A stretch of DNA of 64,000 bases from Prochilodus magdalenae (GCA_024036415.1 JAMWET010007188.1:62001-126000); one strand, 5' to 3'; shown: positions 22,189-32,936, counted from the stretch's first letter. A program made the numbers and translations. The notes: generated by a model from the letters alone, not told the origin.

Positions 22189-24017
22189 TCACTGATCTGA
22201 CCGAGTGTTTATGCAAAGGAGACATCTGAACCTGCTAAATCGTCCTCTAGAGTCCTCCTGATGATTACCTCCTCCTGCTGTGATCTCCTTTCTGACTCCC
22301 TCTCTGAGTCTCAGTCTCAGTGTCTCTATCTCTCTCTCTTTTTCATTCATCTCTCTCTTCCTTTCATCCATCCTACAATCAAAATCTTTTTGTTTCTTTG
22401 TTAGAAGTTCCCAGATTCTCTGCTGGAGTTCAGGCAGGAGGATCTTCATGATGTTTTTCTCTGCCTCCATTCTGGCTTCTCCTTCATACGTCCCCCCGAT
22501 CTCCTGCATCTCCTGTCTGTGTTTCTCCTCCATCTCTCTCATCTCCTCTTCAATCTCTTCCTTCTGTCTCTCTAACTCTACTTTTCTCTTCTCATCTCTT
22601 TCCTCTTTCAGCATTTCCTCTAGTTTAGATCTTCGCACTTCATGCTGATTTAGTTTGGTATGAAAGTGAGCAGTTGATTCTGTAAACTTTATGAAAGTCT
22701 CCTCTACACAACTCTCCAGTTTCTCTCTAGTTTCTCTTTCTTCTCTCTCTCTCATCTCCTCTCTTTCTCTCACCATTCTTCTCTCAATCTCTCTGACCTG
22801 AGATTTTATCTCCAGGTAGATCTCACTGCTGTAGAATTCCTCTCTGTTTCCTTCCACCATCTTCTCTATCTTCTCCAGCAGCTCTGAGGTTTGAGAACCA
22901 TCCCCACTCTCCTTAATGTTGAGACAGTGAAACCTGTTCCCACATTTCTCTACAAGTCTCTGGATCTCCTGGTTTCCTGACTGGATAAACTCTTCAATGT
23001 TCTTCTCTTGGACTTCATCAGTAACAGTGAAAAGGATCATGGTGTTCCTCCAACATCTCTCTCCAAACATCTCCTCCATTTTCTCCAGCATCCCTCTCTT
23101 CTCTCCTGTAGACTGCTTCACTGGTATGACTAGGAGGAAGCCGTGGGGTCCTGGGGCAGACAGATTTACACAGAGTGCCATGTCTTGTCTCAGCTCCTCC
23201 AGAGAGAGTCTAGGACAGAACCAGTCAGGAGTGTCCACCACAGTCACCTGCCTCCCAGCCACCTCCCCCTGTCTGCTCTCACTCTGCTGCCTCACTGTAG
23301 ACGCTCCAGCCTGGCTCCTCTCCTCTCTGCCGAGAATTGTTTTTCCTGCTGCACTCTTCCCACATCCAGTCCTCCCCAGCAGCACCAGCCGGAGTTCTGC
23401 TACAGGAACTGACACTGGAGAGGCTGAACTACAGGATTCTCCACTCACTGCAGATGAGTTTGTTTCTGTTCTTTCCTGCAGCTGTTTGTTTCTCTCCTCT
23501 AGAAGTCTGTCTTTCTCCTCCACCTGCTTCTCTCTTTCCATCAGCTGTGTGTTTCTCTCCTCTAGAAGTTTCTCCTTCTCTTCAAGCTGTTTGTCTTTTT
23601 CCCTCAGTTCAGTTTTCTGTTGTTCCAGTAGGATCATCATCTTCTGTAGTTTGCTGCTCTTGTCCTGCAGTTCCTTTCTCAGTGTGTCCAGTTGCTCTTT
23701 ACTGCTGTCCACCTCTTTCACTGTGTCCTCCAGTAAAGTCTCTTTCTCTCTCAGTAGTTTGATCTGATTCTCCAGTTGTGTGTCTTTATCTTTAAGCTGT
23801 TTCTGATTCATCTCAGATTCTTTGGTCATTTGTTCTAGTTTGTCTTTCGTCTCCTGAAGAAGTTTCTCTCTCTCTTCCAGCATCTTCTCCTTCATCTGAA
23901 GAGTCTCTGTGTTTTTAATCAGAAGTTTTTCTTTTTCTTGGATTAGTTTGTCGTTCTCCATCATTTGAGTATTTCTCTCCATTAAAATACTTTCTTTGTC
24001 TTTGTAACGTTTGGCCT
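22189..24017 (-). CDS. GIMAP (AIG1) GTPase exon with long flanking coiled coils
   Basis: One large terminal exon encodes about 609 residues. The open frame could begin at an ATG at 24,045, but a canonical acceptor (CTCTCACAG|AGGCC) places the exon start at 24,017, and the preceding 61-nt exon joins it in frame. Numbering from that upstream ATG: residues about 10-195 are a heptad-rich coiled coil of repeated EKEKLLEERNTQL-like units; about 196-215 a Ser-rich linker; then the AIG1 GTPase with P-loop GRTGCGKS (224-231), DTPDWF in place of the usual DTPG at G3 (271-276), FTVTDE at G4 (339-344), and RFHCLNIK at the GIMAP 'NK' position (371-378). A second coiled coil follows (about 415-585). GIMAPs are guanine-nucleotide-binding, dimerising immune-associated GTPases. 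The changed G3 and G4 motifs suggest unusual nucleotide handling. There is no internal stop. Many plus-strand frames across the coil are antisense shadows. Confidence 0.93.
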
Positions 24018-24514
24018 CTGTGAGAGAAACACATTCACTTAACATTCAGGACACAACTGAGCAGCACACTGATTCATATATAACTGATCATATGACCCCA
24101 TAATACTCAGTGGCTGCTGGTGGTCAGGACCAGGAACTGCAGCACAAAACAGCAGAAGAAGCTGAACCACCAGAACCTTTCAGTCTAGTACCCAACAGCA
24201 GATCCTTAAGACCTTAGAGTATATGTAGCTCCTCTGCAGCATCTGCCATAACATATCTACAGTAGTCCAAACCACCAATCTGTCTTTACCAGAACAGCAT
24301 GATAGCAAGGAGTCTCTAACACTGTAGCAGGGTCATCTGAACACATGACTGTAAATATAAAATATGATAGTTTTATAACTTATAATATAAGTACTATAAT
24401 AATATTATAACATTATTTATAACTAATAACTGATTAATTCACTATATTAAAAACAAAGATGGTTGATTTAACCGGCTTGACTGGCACTGATTTTGTATGT
24501 CCTTTAAAACTCAC

Positions 24515-24575
24515 CAGTCAGCAGAACAGATTCCTTCATCTTCATTCTCTCCTCATCTGTCCATTCTCTATCAGT
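24515..24575 (-). CDS. 61-nt charged exon joining in frame to the GIMAP exon
   Basis: Flanked by TTTCCACAG (acceptor) and GTGAGTTT (donor). In phase 0 it encodes TDREWTDEERMKMKESVLLT, leaving one base that completes a Glu codon with the next exon (LLT-E-AKRYK). The other two phases hit stops, so the phase is fixed. A damaged paralogue lies at 44,320-44,379. It likely starts the coiled coil of the GIMAP protein. Confidence 0.78.
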
Positions 24576-24735
24576 CTGTGGAAATGAATAAAACAGTGTG
24601 ATCATTTCATGATGGTTGATGAGTCAGTATTAATCACTGAGAGCTGATATAACAGTGTTTATTAACATTATACTGGTACTGAGCAAAACAAAACTTTATT
24701 AATAATTTAATATACATTAATATCAGTGAACTCAC

Positions 24736-24753
24736 CTGCTGGACACAGACATA
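24736..24753 (-). CDS. 18-nt microexon (YVCVQQ)
   Basis: CTCCCCAG precedes it and GTGAGTTC follows. Its 18 bases keep phase 0 and read YVCVQQ into the 61-nt exon. Butyrophilin-type genes use similar tiny exons between membrane and cytoplasmic parts. The paralogous position at 44,521-44,544 holds a 24-nt exon. Such a short exon needs transcript evidence. Confidence 0.5.
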
Positions 24754-24830
24754 CTGGGGAGGAAAAACAAGGAGTAAAAACAATAGTAACAAACCTGACA
24801 TAATGTATTTCTGGAACATTGATTAAGTTA

Positions 24831-26379
24831 CAGTTGTGCTCAAAAGTTTACATATCCCGGCAGAATTTTTGCTTTCTTTGCCTTTTTTCAGAGAATATGA
24901 ATGATAACACAAAAACTTTTTTCCACTCATGGTTAGTGGTTGGGTGAAGCCCTTTATTGTCAAATGACTGTGTTTTCTCTTTTTAAATCATAATGACAAC
25001 CGAAAACATCCAAATGAGCCTGATCACATGTTCATATACCCCAGTTCTAAATACAGTGCATTGCCCCCTCTAACATCAATGACAGCTTGAAGTCTTTTGT
25101 GGTAGTTGTGGATGAGGCTCTTTATTTTCTCAGATGGTAAAGCTGCCCATTCCTCTTGGCAAAAAGCCTTCAATTCCTGTAAATTCCTGGGCTGTCTTGT
25201 ATGAACTGCGCACTTGAGATCTCCCCAGAGTGGCTCAATGATATTGAGGTCAGGAGACTGAGATGGCCACTCCAGAGCCTTCATTGGTTCTGCAGTAGCA
25301 AATAATAACAGCTCGACTTGGCCTTGTGTTTTGCCACCAGTATTTGCTGATAACGTGCTGCATTCCTCTTTCCTTCAGCTTTGACCAAGTTTCTTGTGCC
25401 TTTGTAGCTCACACATCCCTAAAATATCCGCGATCCACCTCTGTGCTTTACAGTAGGAATGGTGTTCCTTTCATCATGGGCCTTGTTGACACCTCTCCAA
25501 ATGTAACGTTTGATTTTGGTCTCATCACTCCAAATGACCTTGTTCCAGAAGTTTTTGAGGCTTGTCTCTGTCCTGTTTGGCATATTGTAGGCGAGATACT
25601 TTGTGGCATTTGCGCAGTAATGGTTTTCTTCTGGCGACTCGACCATGCAGCCCATTTTCTTCAAGTGCCTCCTTATTGTGCATCTTGAGAACAGTCACAC
25701 CACTAGTTTTCAGAGAGTCCTGTATTTCAGCTAATGTTATTTGTGGGTTTTTCTTTGCACCCTGAACAATTTTCCTGGCAGTTGTGGCCGAAATCTTTGT
25801 TGGTCTGCCTGACCGTGGTTTGGTTTTTACAGAGCTCCTGATTTTCCATTTGTTAATCACAGTTTGAACTCTGCTGACTAGCATTATCAATTCCTTGGAT
25901 ATCTTTTTGTATCCCTTTCCTGTTTTATACAGTTCAACTACCTTTTCCCGTAGATCCGTTGACAATTCTTTTGCTTTCCCCATGACTCACAATCCAGAAA
26001 CGTCAGTGGCTGGATGAAAGATGCAAGAGTCTGTCTGGATCCCAGAAACCCACTCACTGACTACAAGCAAACAGGTCACAGGTGAGGATGTTACCTTTAG
26101 TAGCCATTCAAACCCATTTGTGTCAACGTCTATGCATGTTACCAGGCCAAAATCACCAGGGTATGTGAACTTTTATGTGAACAGGGTATGTGATCAGGCT
26201 CATTTGGATGTTTTCGGTTGTCATTATGATTTAAAAAGCGAAAACACAGTCATTTGACAATAAATGGCTTCACCCAAACACTAACCATGAGGGGATTGAA
26301 GTTTTTGTGTTATCATTTATATTTTCTGAAAAAAGGTCAAGAAAGCAAAAAATTCTGCTAAACCTTTGGGCACAACTGT
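24831..26379 (-). mobile_element. Tc1-like DNA transposon, inactive
   Basis: Terminal inverted repeats of about 200 bp bound the element: the left end begins CAGTTGTGCTCAAAAGTTTAC at 24,831 after a TA, and the right end mirrors it, ending GGGCACAACTG at about 26,378. The minus-strand transposase (25,983 down to 25,024) starts MGKAKELSTDLREKVVELYK, a paired-type helix-turn-helix, with GRPTK at the AT-hook. It then frameshifts near 25,600, continues through VIWSDETKI (first catalytic Asp), is broken by stops, and resumes at ALEWPSQSPDLNIIEPLW (catalytic Glu). The segment with the second Asp (NDPKH) is missing. It sits between the 18-nt microexon and upstream exons of the putative Ig/GIMAP gene. 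Confidence 0.9.
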
Positions 26380-27078
26380 TTATATGTGTTTCTGTGGCTG
26401 ATTATAAACTGAGGAGCAGTGAAAAACATTTATCAGCTCATATCTTACTGTGTATGTGTTATTATTCCCAACTGTACACAGAGAGACTCAACACCACAAT
26501 ATTTTACTGTGTTAATGAAACCATCATTCATGAAGAAACACTCCTCTCTATTTCAGTCTGTCTTACACTCCTCTCTCTGCACTCTCTCCTCTCTTATCTG
26601 TCTTATTACAGACTGTAGAAGTGAAGCTGGAGCTCATGTGTAGTGAAACACTAATGATCTAAAGAAGAAAATCTAATACAAACACATTTACCAGCCTGTA
26701 AGGATTGTGGAATAGATTACTGCATCATCAGTTCATCTACAACTCCTCCACAGACTACAGAAACACAGGAGGAGCTCCTCTGTACTGGAGGAGAATGTGA
26801 TCTATGTAACTAGAGTACATAAGTAGAAGAACAGCCTGGAGATGAGAGAGAGCTGCAGACTGAATCAGAGAAGCTGATTATTCTGCTAATTACAGTTTTT
26901 TTTATACTGAAGTTGTGATGTGTGCAAAGTAAAGCTATGTAGGTTCACCTGAACCCCAGTGTGTGTCTGTGTTCCTGTAGCACATCTAGTTCTGGTCAGG
27001 ATTACACAAAGTTGTGATGCTGTGCAGATGTATATAAAAATCATTTAAATTCTATGTTTAGGTGAAAACAGTACAAAG

Positions 27079-27501
27079 TGTCACGCTTCCGGGTTTCCCT
27101 GGCGCCACCAATTACCCGAACTCCATTTCCCAGAGTGCATCACCCGATGACGTTACCCCCACATGCTCCCAGTTGTCCAATCACGCCTTACTAGAATACC
27201 AACTGCTCACCTTCCACAGGCTGCACATATACACTGCACACACTTTTTACTCCTTGCAAAGTTTTGCTTACCTTGTTAGCACTACTGAGCGTTGTTTCTA
27301 CTATCTCTACTCTGGCTCCCTCTTTGTTTTTTGACTTTTGCCTTATCCCTTGTTCTGGATTCTTGTTTGGTCGTCTCTCTGGTTTTCAATCTCCTTTTGT
27401 TCTCCTGACTCCTCTCTTTGTCTTTGATTACCCTTTTGTTAAAAAAAGCTCATCTGACTTTTAGCTCTGCACCTGTCAGGCTAAGTACTTCGTTCCTGAC
27501 A
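27079..27501 (+). repeat. solo LTR, family A, copy 1
   Basis: Starts TGTCACGCTTCCGGG and ends TTCCTGACA, so it has TG...CA ends and a short inverted terminus. It aligns with the 30,458-31,026 copy at the head, at the GATGACGT block and at the TTTAGCTCTGC...GTCAG tail. Flanking pentamers do not match as a target-site duplication, which could reflect mutation or inter-element recombination. No internal retroelement sequence follows. Orientation is taken from the AT-poor head and is provisional. Confidence 0.6.
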
Positions 27502-27986
27502 AAGACAGAATATGAAATGTTGAAACTGAGAAATGTTTAGTGTTCTTTATAAACTATATGCTCATTTTAAATTTTACTTTAGCAACTTAATTAAACATGT
27601 TGGGATGCAGAAACAGAAGACTAAAAACACCTGGTGGAACATCTCACATCTACGTAGATCAAATGGCAAAAGGGTCAAATTAGTAACAAGATAATCCAAA
27701 AATAACATTCCTCAACAAAAAAAAGCACTTCCAGATTTCATCATCTACAGTATATAATAGAACTAAAAGATTTAAAGCTAGAGAAATCTACGTAAGGGAC
27801 AAGGCACAAAACTAACATTAACTGGCTGTGATCTTCAGGCCCTCGAGCGGCACTGCATTAAAATCATAGTGTCTACATAACGTAGTGAAATCACTGCACA
27901 CTGAAAAAATGATTTGTTGACTCAACCTAACTTACTTTGTCTCAGTTTTAAAAATGTAAGTTTAGTTCAACAAAAACTACGTTCTG

Positions 27987-29448
27987 TTAAATATATCGTA
28001 TAGGTGACAAACACAGAAGTGAAATGAAGTTTATATGATTTACAGAAAGTGTGCAATAATTGGTTAAAGAAAATTAGGCAGGTGCATAAATTTGGCCACT
28101 GTGTCATTTTATTGATTTCAAAACCTTTAGAACTAATTATTGGAACTCACATTTGGTTTGGTAAGTTCAGTGACACTTGACCTCCATACGCAGGTGACTC
28201 CAATTATGAGAAAGGGTATTTAAGGGAGGCAATTGTAAGTTTTTCTCCTCTTTGCATCTTCTCTGAAGAGTCGCAGCATGGGAGTCTCAAAACAACTTTC
28301 AAATGACCTGAAAACCAAGATTGTTCAGCGTCATGGTTTAGGGGAAGGATACAGAAAGCTATCTCAGAGATTTCAGCTTTCAGTCTCCAGTGTGAGAAAC
28401 ATTGTGAGAAAATGGAAGACCACAGGCACAGTTCAAGTCAAGGCTCGAAGTGGCAGACCAAGAAAAATCTTGAATAAACAGAAGCGAAGGATGTTGAGAA
28501 CAGTCAGAGTCAACCCACAGACCAGCACCAAAGACCTACATGATCTTGCTGCTGATGGAGTCACTGTGCATCGTTCAACTATTCGGCGCACTTTACACAA
28601 GGAGATGCTGTATAGGAGAGTGATGCAGAGGAAGCCTTTTCTCCGCCCACATGACAAACAGAGCCGCTTGAGGTTATTTGGGCATAACAAGGGCCGTTAT
28701 GCATGGAGGAAAAAGAACACAGCACTCCAAGAAAAACACCTGCTACGTACAGTAAAATTTGGTGGTGGTTCCATCATGCTATGGGGCTGTGTGGCCAGTA
28801 CAGGGACTGAGAATCTTGTTAAAGTTGAGGGACGCATGGATTCCAATCAATATCAGCAGATCCTGGAGACCAATGTCCAGGAATCAGTGACAGCTGAAGC
28901 TTCGCCGGGGCTGGATCTTCCAACAAGAAAACGACCCTAAACACTGCTCAAAATCTACTAATACATTCATGCAGAGGAACAAGTACAACGTTCTGGAATG
29001 GCCATCTCAGTCCCCAGACCTGAATATTATTGAAAATCTGTGGTGTCACTTAAAGAGAGCTGTCCATGCTCGGAAACCATCAAACCTGAATGAACTAGAG
29101 ATGTTTTGTATAGAAGAATGGTCTAAAATACCTTCAGCCACAATCCAGACTCTCATTAGAAGCTATAGGAAGCATTTAGAGGCTGTTATTTTTGCGAAAG
29201 GAGGATCTACTAAATATTGAGTTAAAGTTTTTTTTTTGGTGCCCAAATTTATGCACCTGCCTAATTTTGTTTTGAAGATTGTTGCACACTTTCTGTAAAT
29301 CATATAAACTTCATTTCACTTCTCAAATATCACTGTGTTTGTCCCCTTTATGATATATTTAATGGAATTTTTTTATCCAAACAATCAATGCTTTATAAAG
29401 GTAAATCAGGGAAATTAACAAGGCTGCCCAAACTTTTGCACCCCACTG
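27987..29448 (+). mobile_element. Tc1-like DNA transposon, left-truncated and inactive
   Basis: Inner parts of inverted repeats match (AAATATATCGTATAGGTGAC on the left against its complement near 29,350). The outer end, CAGTGGGGTGCAAAAGTTTG, is present only on the right (to 29,448), so the left tip is lost. The plus-strand transposase starts MGVSKQLSNDLKTKIVQRHG at 28,278. After HDKQSRL the frame jumps directly to LFGHNKGRYAW, deleting the block that normally contains the first catalytic Asp (WTDE). A frameshift near 28,900 precedes QENDPKHCS, and the frame ends with VLEWPSQSPDLNIIENLW and KGGSTKY at 29,220. It is a different Tc1 lineage from the 24.8-kb element. Catalytically dead. Confidence 0.9.
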
Positions 29449-29654
29449 TATTTGCGTATTGTTTTATTCACCCGCTTTGATTTGATTTGTTTCATCCTCC
29501 GACCTACCTTCCATTGTGTGTATCATTTTTATATGGTTTATGCCCAAGCTACATTGCTGTTGGCTGTAAGTGCACCGGGTCCACCGGGTCACAGTTAAAT
29601 TAGTTCTCAGGCCTGTCCTGCTTGAGTTGTTGTAACTCAACATGATCACTTTAT

Positions 29655-29925
29655 TTGTTGTGTCTTTTTCTCCTCAGTAAACTTCACTGTCTCTACATTT
29701 CTGCAGTGCAGTGGGATTATGCACAGGAGCATTGTGGGAAGGAAGGAGGGAGATGGAGGTGATCAGGAAGTGATTCTGAGATCAGAGACTTTGTTGATGG
29801 TGTGAATATGAACTGAAGTACAATATGATGTGTGTGTTAGACGTCTGTATCAGAGTGTAATGTATGTGATGAGTGTATAAATCAGTCGTTTACCAGCAGT
29901 GAAAAAATAAATACACTTATTTACT
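29655..29925. repeat. segmental duplication block (paralogue at 45,690-45,960)
   Basis: The stretch starting TCTTTTTCTCCTCAGTAAAC and running through CATTGTGGGAAGGAAGGAGG to the exon at 29,929 is closely matched at about 45,690-45,960. Together with the shared exon order it shows that the two gene copies arose by segmental duplication. Largely intronic. Confidence 0.8.
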
Positions 29926-29928
29926 TAC

Positions 29929-29994
29929 CGACAGTGCTGTAGAATATAAACAGAGGGAAACACAAAGTCAGAGAAATATCCATGAGATACTTTT
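29929..29994 (-). CDS. 66-nt hydrophobic exon (leader or membrane segment), or 8-nt microexon
   Basis: Between CTGTAG (30,000-29,995) and GTAAGT lies a 66-nt segment that in one frame reads KYLMDISLTLCFPLFIFYST, a hydrophobic run fitting a signal peptide (if translation starts at its ATG) or a membrane helix. Its phase is 1 in and 1 out. Alternatively the same pyrimidine-rich bases act as a polypyrimidine tract ending TTCTACAG, leaving an 8-nt microexon (29,929-29,936). Only that choice converts the Ig exon's phase 1 into the phase 0 needed by the 18-nt exon. Paralogues lie at 45,974-46,039, 48,385-48,450 and 50,778-50,835. Which use is real is undecided. Confidence 0.5.
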
Positions 29995-30457
29995 CTACAG
30001 TTCAAGAAATGACTGGTAACACTTTACTATAAGCTTCCTCATTATCAGTAATGAATTGTGTAATATGCTTCATTAATAATATATGAAGATGAGAAGGAAT
30101 TGTTTTTCCTGCAGTAGTTAACATCACTTTCACAGAATAAACAGATTAACTGATGTAATAACTATAATGATCTAATATAGCAGCAACATAGAAGAGAATG
30201 AATACATTAAATACATTTTTAAATCTTTTTAGTTGTGAAGACATTCTGATCCACGTTAGTCCTGTAGCTTAAAATACTGCACGTAGAAATGCATAATTCA
30301 TAGCTCTGATAGAAATGTAGCAATGATATATTAAACCTACATTTACTACAATAATAGTGAAATATGACTGAAATGCTGTGATATAAATATATGAAGCTGT
30401 ACTGAGAACATATTAATATGAAACTAGTAGATTTATAGTGAAATATTTATACACAGT

Positions 30458-31026
30458 TGTCACGCTTCCGGTCTTTCCCGGCTCCCTCGTTCTTCCGGAC
30501 TCAACCTCCCAGGGGGCTTCGCTCGATGACGTCACACACACATGTCCCCCACCGTCTTATCATATACGTTTGACATCACCCGAGTTCTAGTTCCCCCAGC
30601 GGTCTGCAATTACACTTCCCTTTATAAACCCTTCCATACCACCATCTTATCGCAAGGTTTTGCCCAAACTCTTGTTTAGCAATTCTGAGCGTTCTTTTCT
30701 GTCTGTCTACTTATTGTTATCAACCTCTTTTTGCCTTTCGTCTTACTCTATTTGATCTTCCCTTTTGGTTCTTGTTCGCTTAGTCCTATCTGGTTTGACC
30801 CTTTTACTTGTTTCCCGTTTTCGCCTCTAGCTCGCCCCCTTTGGCCTTGTTTACTCCGCTGCCGGTCCATTTCCGGTTCTGACCTCTGCCTGACTCTGAC
30901 CCTGCTCTTGCCTTTCCCTGTATGTTGCCCTGTGTTTTGCTGTTTGTGCTGACTGGCCGATTGTTAAATACAAACAGCTTGCTGTTTAGCTCTGCTCATG
31001 TCAGTCCGAGTTCTTTGTTTCTGACA
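30458..31026 (+). repeat. solo LTR, family A, copy 2 with target-site duplication
   Basis: TGTCACGCTTCCGG at 30,458 to TTTCTGACA at 31,026 (569 bp), flanked on both sides by the 5-bp direct repeat ACAGT (30,453-30,457 and 31,027-31,031). This is the signature of LTR integration followed by LTR-LTR recombination. It contains a palindromic TGACGTCA (CRE-like) near 30,527, a likely promoter element. No internal coding sequence remains. Confidence 0.82.
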
Positions 31027-31039
31027 ACAGTAATAACAG

Positions 31040-32430
31040 TTTATCTGTTCATCATATAAACAAACAAAAAAAAAAAACAATGAGTTAACAGTGTACCTGC
31101 TTTTATTCAGCTGTAATAAACCCTCCCAATTAAAGAATGTAAAGTAAAAAAATACTTCAGGTGAACAAAATTAATATTTATAATTTAAACCTCAAACTTT
31201 TTTAGCTTCTGCCCTGTTTGTCTTTTACAGTGTATGTAAAATGTGTTCATATTTCAGCTCAGTTCAGTCATTCTGTAAGAAGATGGTTTAGAACTGAACT
31301 AAACTGATTTAGAGTTCACTCTAAAACTCTGCTTGTTTCCAGTAAATAAATGAAGCTTATTTGAATGTTAATTTATTTGAAGATTTGAAATATATAAATT
31401 AATTATAAATTGTTATGACATAAAAATATCTTTCATTTAACGGTTTTTAATTTGTTACCTAATTTGTTTTGTCAGATAAAGACGCTTTATAACGGTATTA
31501 TTACGATAAATCATTTATTATTATAATCATATGATTTAAATATTATACTAATGCTTAATATATTTTAGTTATGAAGTTACTAATGCGTTAATGGGGCATG
31601 AATTTTATCATTTTAATATATTTTGTTTGTAAATGTTCAGACGGGGCACTGGACCTAATACAGCTCCTGGCGGGAGTGGAGATCACACAAGAGAAATGTG
31701 TTTAAGTTCAGGGTCATGCCTTTTGATTGCCCCACAATAAACTTTATTGGTGAAATCTTCGGTTCTGTCCATTTCCGGTTTAAAATCCGATAAAATCTGA
31801 TAAATACATTTTCTTACTTAAAACAGATTGTTACATGTAAAAGCTGCATTTAAATCATGAGTTCTCAGCTTCTTCATCCTTCACTCTTCACAGTCCAGTA
31901 TAAAACAGGATGGAGACAAAACCCAGAGGTCTTTACTGGACACACACAGAGAGATCTGAACAGAGGAAGAGGGAAACAGTCCAACTCAGCGCTAATGATG
32001 AAGGAGGGTGGAGAGATGATCACTCTTTCCCGAACAGGAGATGATCCTGAAAAAAAACATAAGCTGTTTTCCCCACCTCTTTCTCTGTTCAGATCACTTT
32101 GGTGATTTTGGTGCGTGTGAATGAAATGAGATTAAAGGATATGTTTATACTGTGTCCGTCCTGTTCTAGATTTTATTGTTTCAAATGGAAAACAGGAATG
32201 AAGAATAAAAAGTCAATCCGTTTTAGCTTTTAGCTTTTTTTTTTATCTGATTTCAAACCAGAAATGGACTGAACACAAGATACAGGAATTTCCAAGATCA
32301 CATCCAGGACCAAAACTCCTGATTTCCAGCTCCTGATTTCAGCTTTTAATTCTGATTTTGAAAGTGTGAATTCACAGATAGAACTGTTTTCAGACCTTCA
32401 TGTTGGGATCAGACTCTGATGATGATGTTG
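31040..32430. other. intron-like block shared with the tandem copies
   Basis: Contains stretches (AGCTTCTGCCCTGTTTG near 31,206; TAATACAGCTCCTGG near 31,656) that reappear near 46,370 and 46,930, 48,776 and 49,350; the first also recurs near 53,195. These shared landmarks tie the region to the 45-54-kb copy. Otherwise AT-rich; no exon is confidently seen. Confidence 0.5.
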
Positions 32431-32462
32431 AGTTTATGTAGCATGAACTTCTGGATGCTTAC

Positions 32463-32786
32463 CGCACACTCCTACTGTACACTCCTCTGTTGTGTCTCCA
32501 TTGGTGACCTGACACAGATAATATCCTCTATTTGACTCTCTGCAGTCTCTGATCTGTAAGGAGACGTTTCCTCTCTGCAGCTCCTGAGTGAACAGTTTCG
32601 CTCTGCCCTCGTAGCCCCTCCCCTCTGTCACCTGCCCGTTCTTATAGAGACAAACACAGTCCGTCTCCTTAAACCACCTGATCTCCATGTTCACAGCACT
32701 GAGTTCAGGAGACATGTGACAGGAGAGAGTGACCACAGAGCCAGACTGACGCTCTTCACCACGTGGTCCAGTGAGTGTAAAGTGCT
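32463..32786 (-). CDS. V-set immunoglobulin exon, copy C
   Basis: A 324-nt exon with acceptor TTTCTACACAG and donor GTAAGC, phase 1 at both ends, as is standard for Ig-domain exons. It encodes HFTLTGPRGEERQSGSVVTL, then the B-strand Cys (SCHMSP), the core Trp (IRWFKETD), an extra CVC pair, GRGYEGRAKLF, and the F-strand Cys in the altered motif ESNRGYYLCQV (normally D-x-G-x-Y-x-C; here the Asp is replaced). The layout resembles butyrophilin- or CD276-like V domains of fish. An intact frame makes a functional domain plausible. In the opposite direction from its small first exon, the next conserved elements are the hydrophobic exon at 29.9 kb and the GIMAP exons. Confidence 0.85.
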
Positions 32787-32917
32787 CTGTGTAGAAACAC
32801 ACACACATTAATAGCTGTAGGTCGTGTGTCTCCACAGTAAAAATAAACTCTCTGATAGAATATTATTTAATGATGTTCACAGTAAAACCTTTTGTAGCTT
32901 CTGGAAGTTTCACTTAC

Positions 32918-32936
32918 TGTTACTAGCAGTTGCCAT
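32918..32936 (-). CDS. tiny first exon (MATASN), copy C
   Basis: AAAGATGG gives a reasonable start context. The 19-nt coding part MATASN plus one base ends at GTAAGTGA and joins in phase to the Ig exon (A|AG). It is conserved at 54,362-54,380. It encodes no signal peptide, which is odd for an Ig V domain meant for the cell surface. The true leader may lie elsewhere. Confidence 0.5.

Noticed and set aside
22280..23767. Long Ser/Leu/Phe-rich plus-strand frames of up to 256 codons
   Set aside because: They are antisense to the GIMAP coiled coils. Glu/Lys-rich heptads read backwards give Ser/Phe/Leu-rich frames without stops. The minus-strand domain evidence is decisive.
26021..26257. 78-codon plus-strand frame at the edge of the Tc1-like element
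   Set aside because: Falls in the transposon's inverted repeat and untranslated flank, antisense to the transposase.
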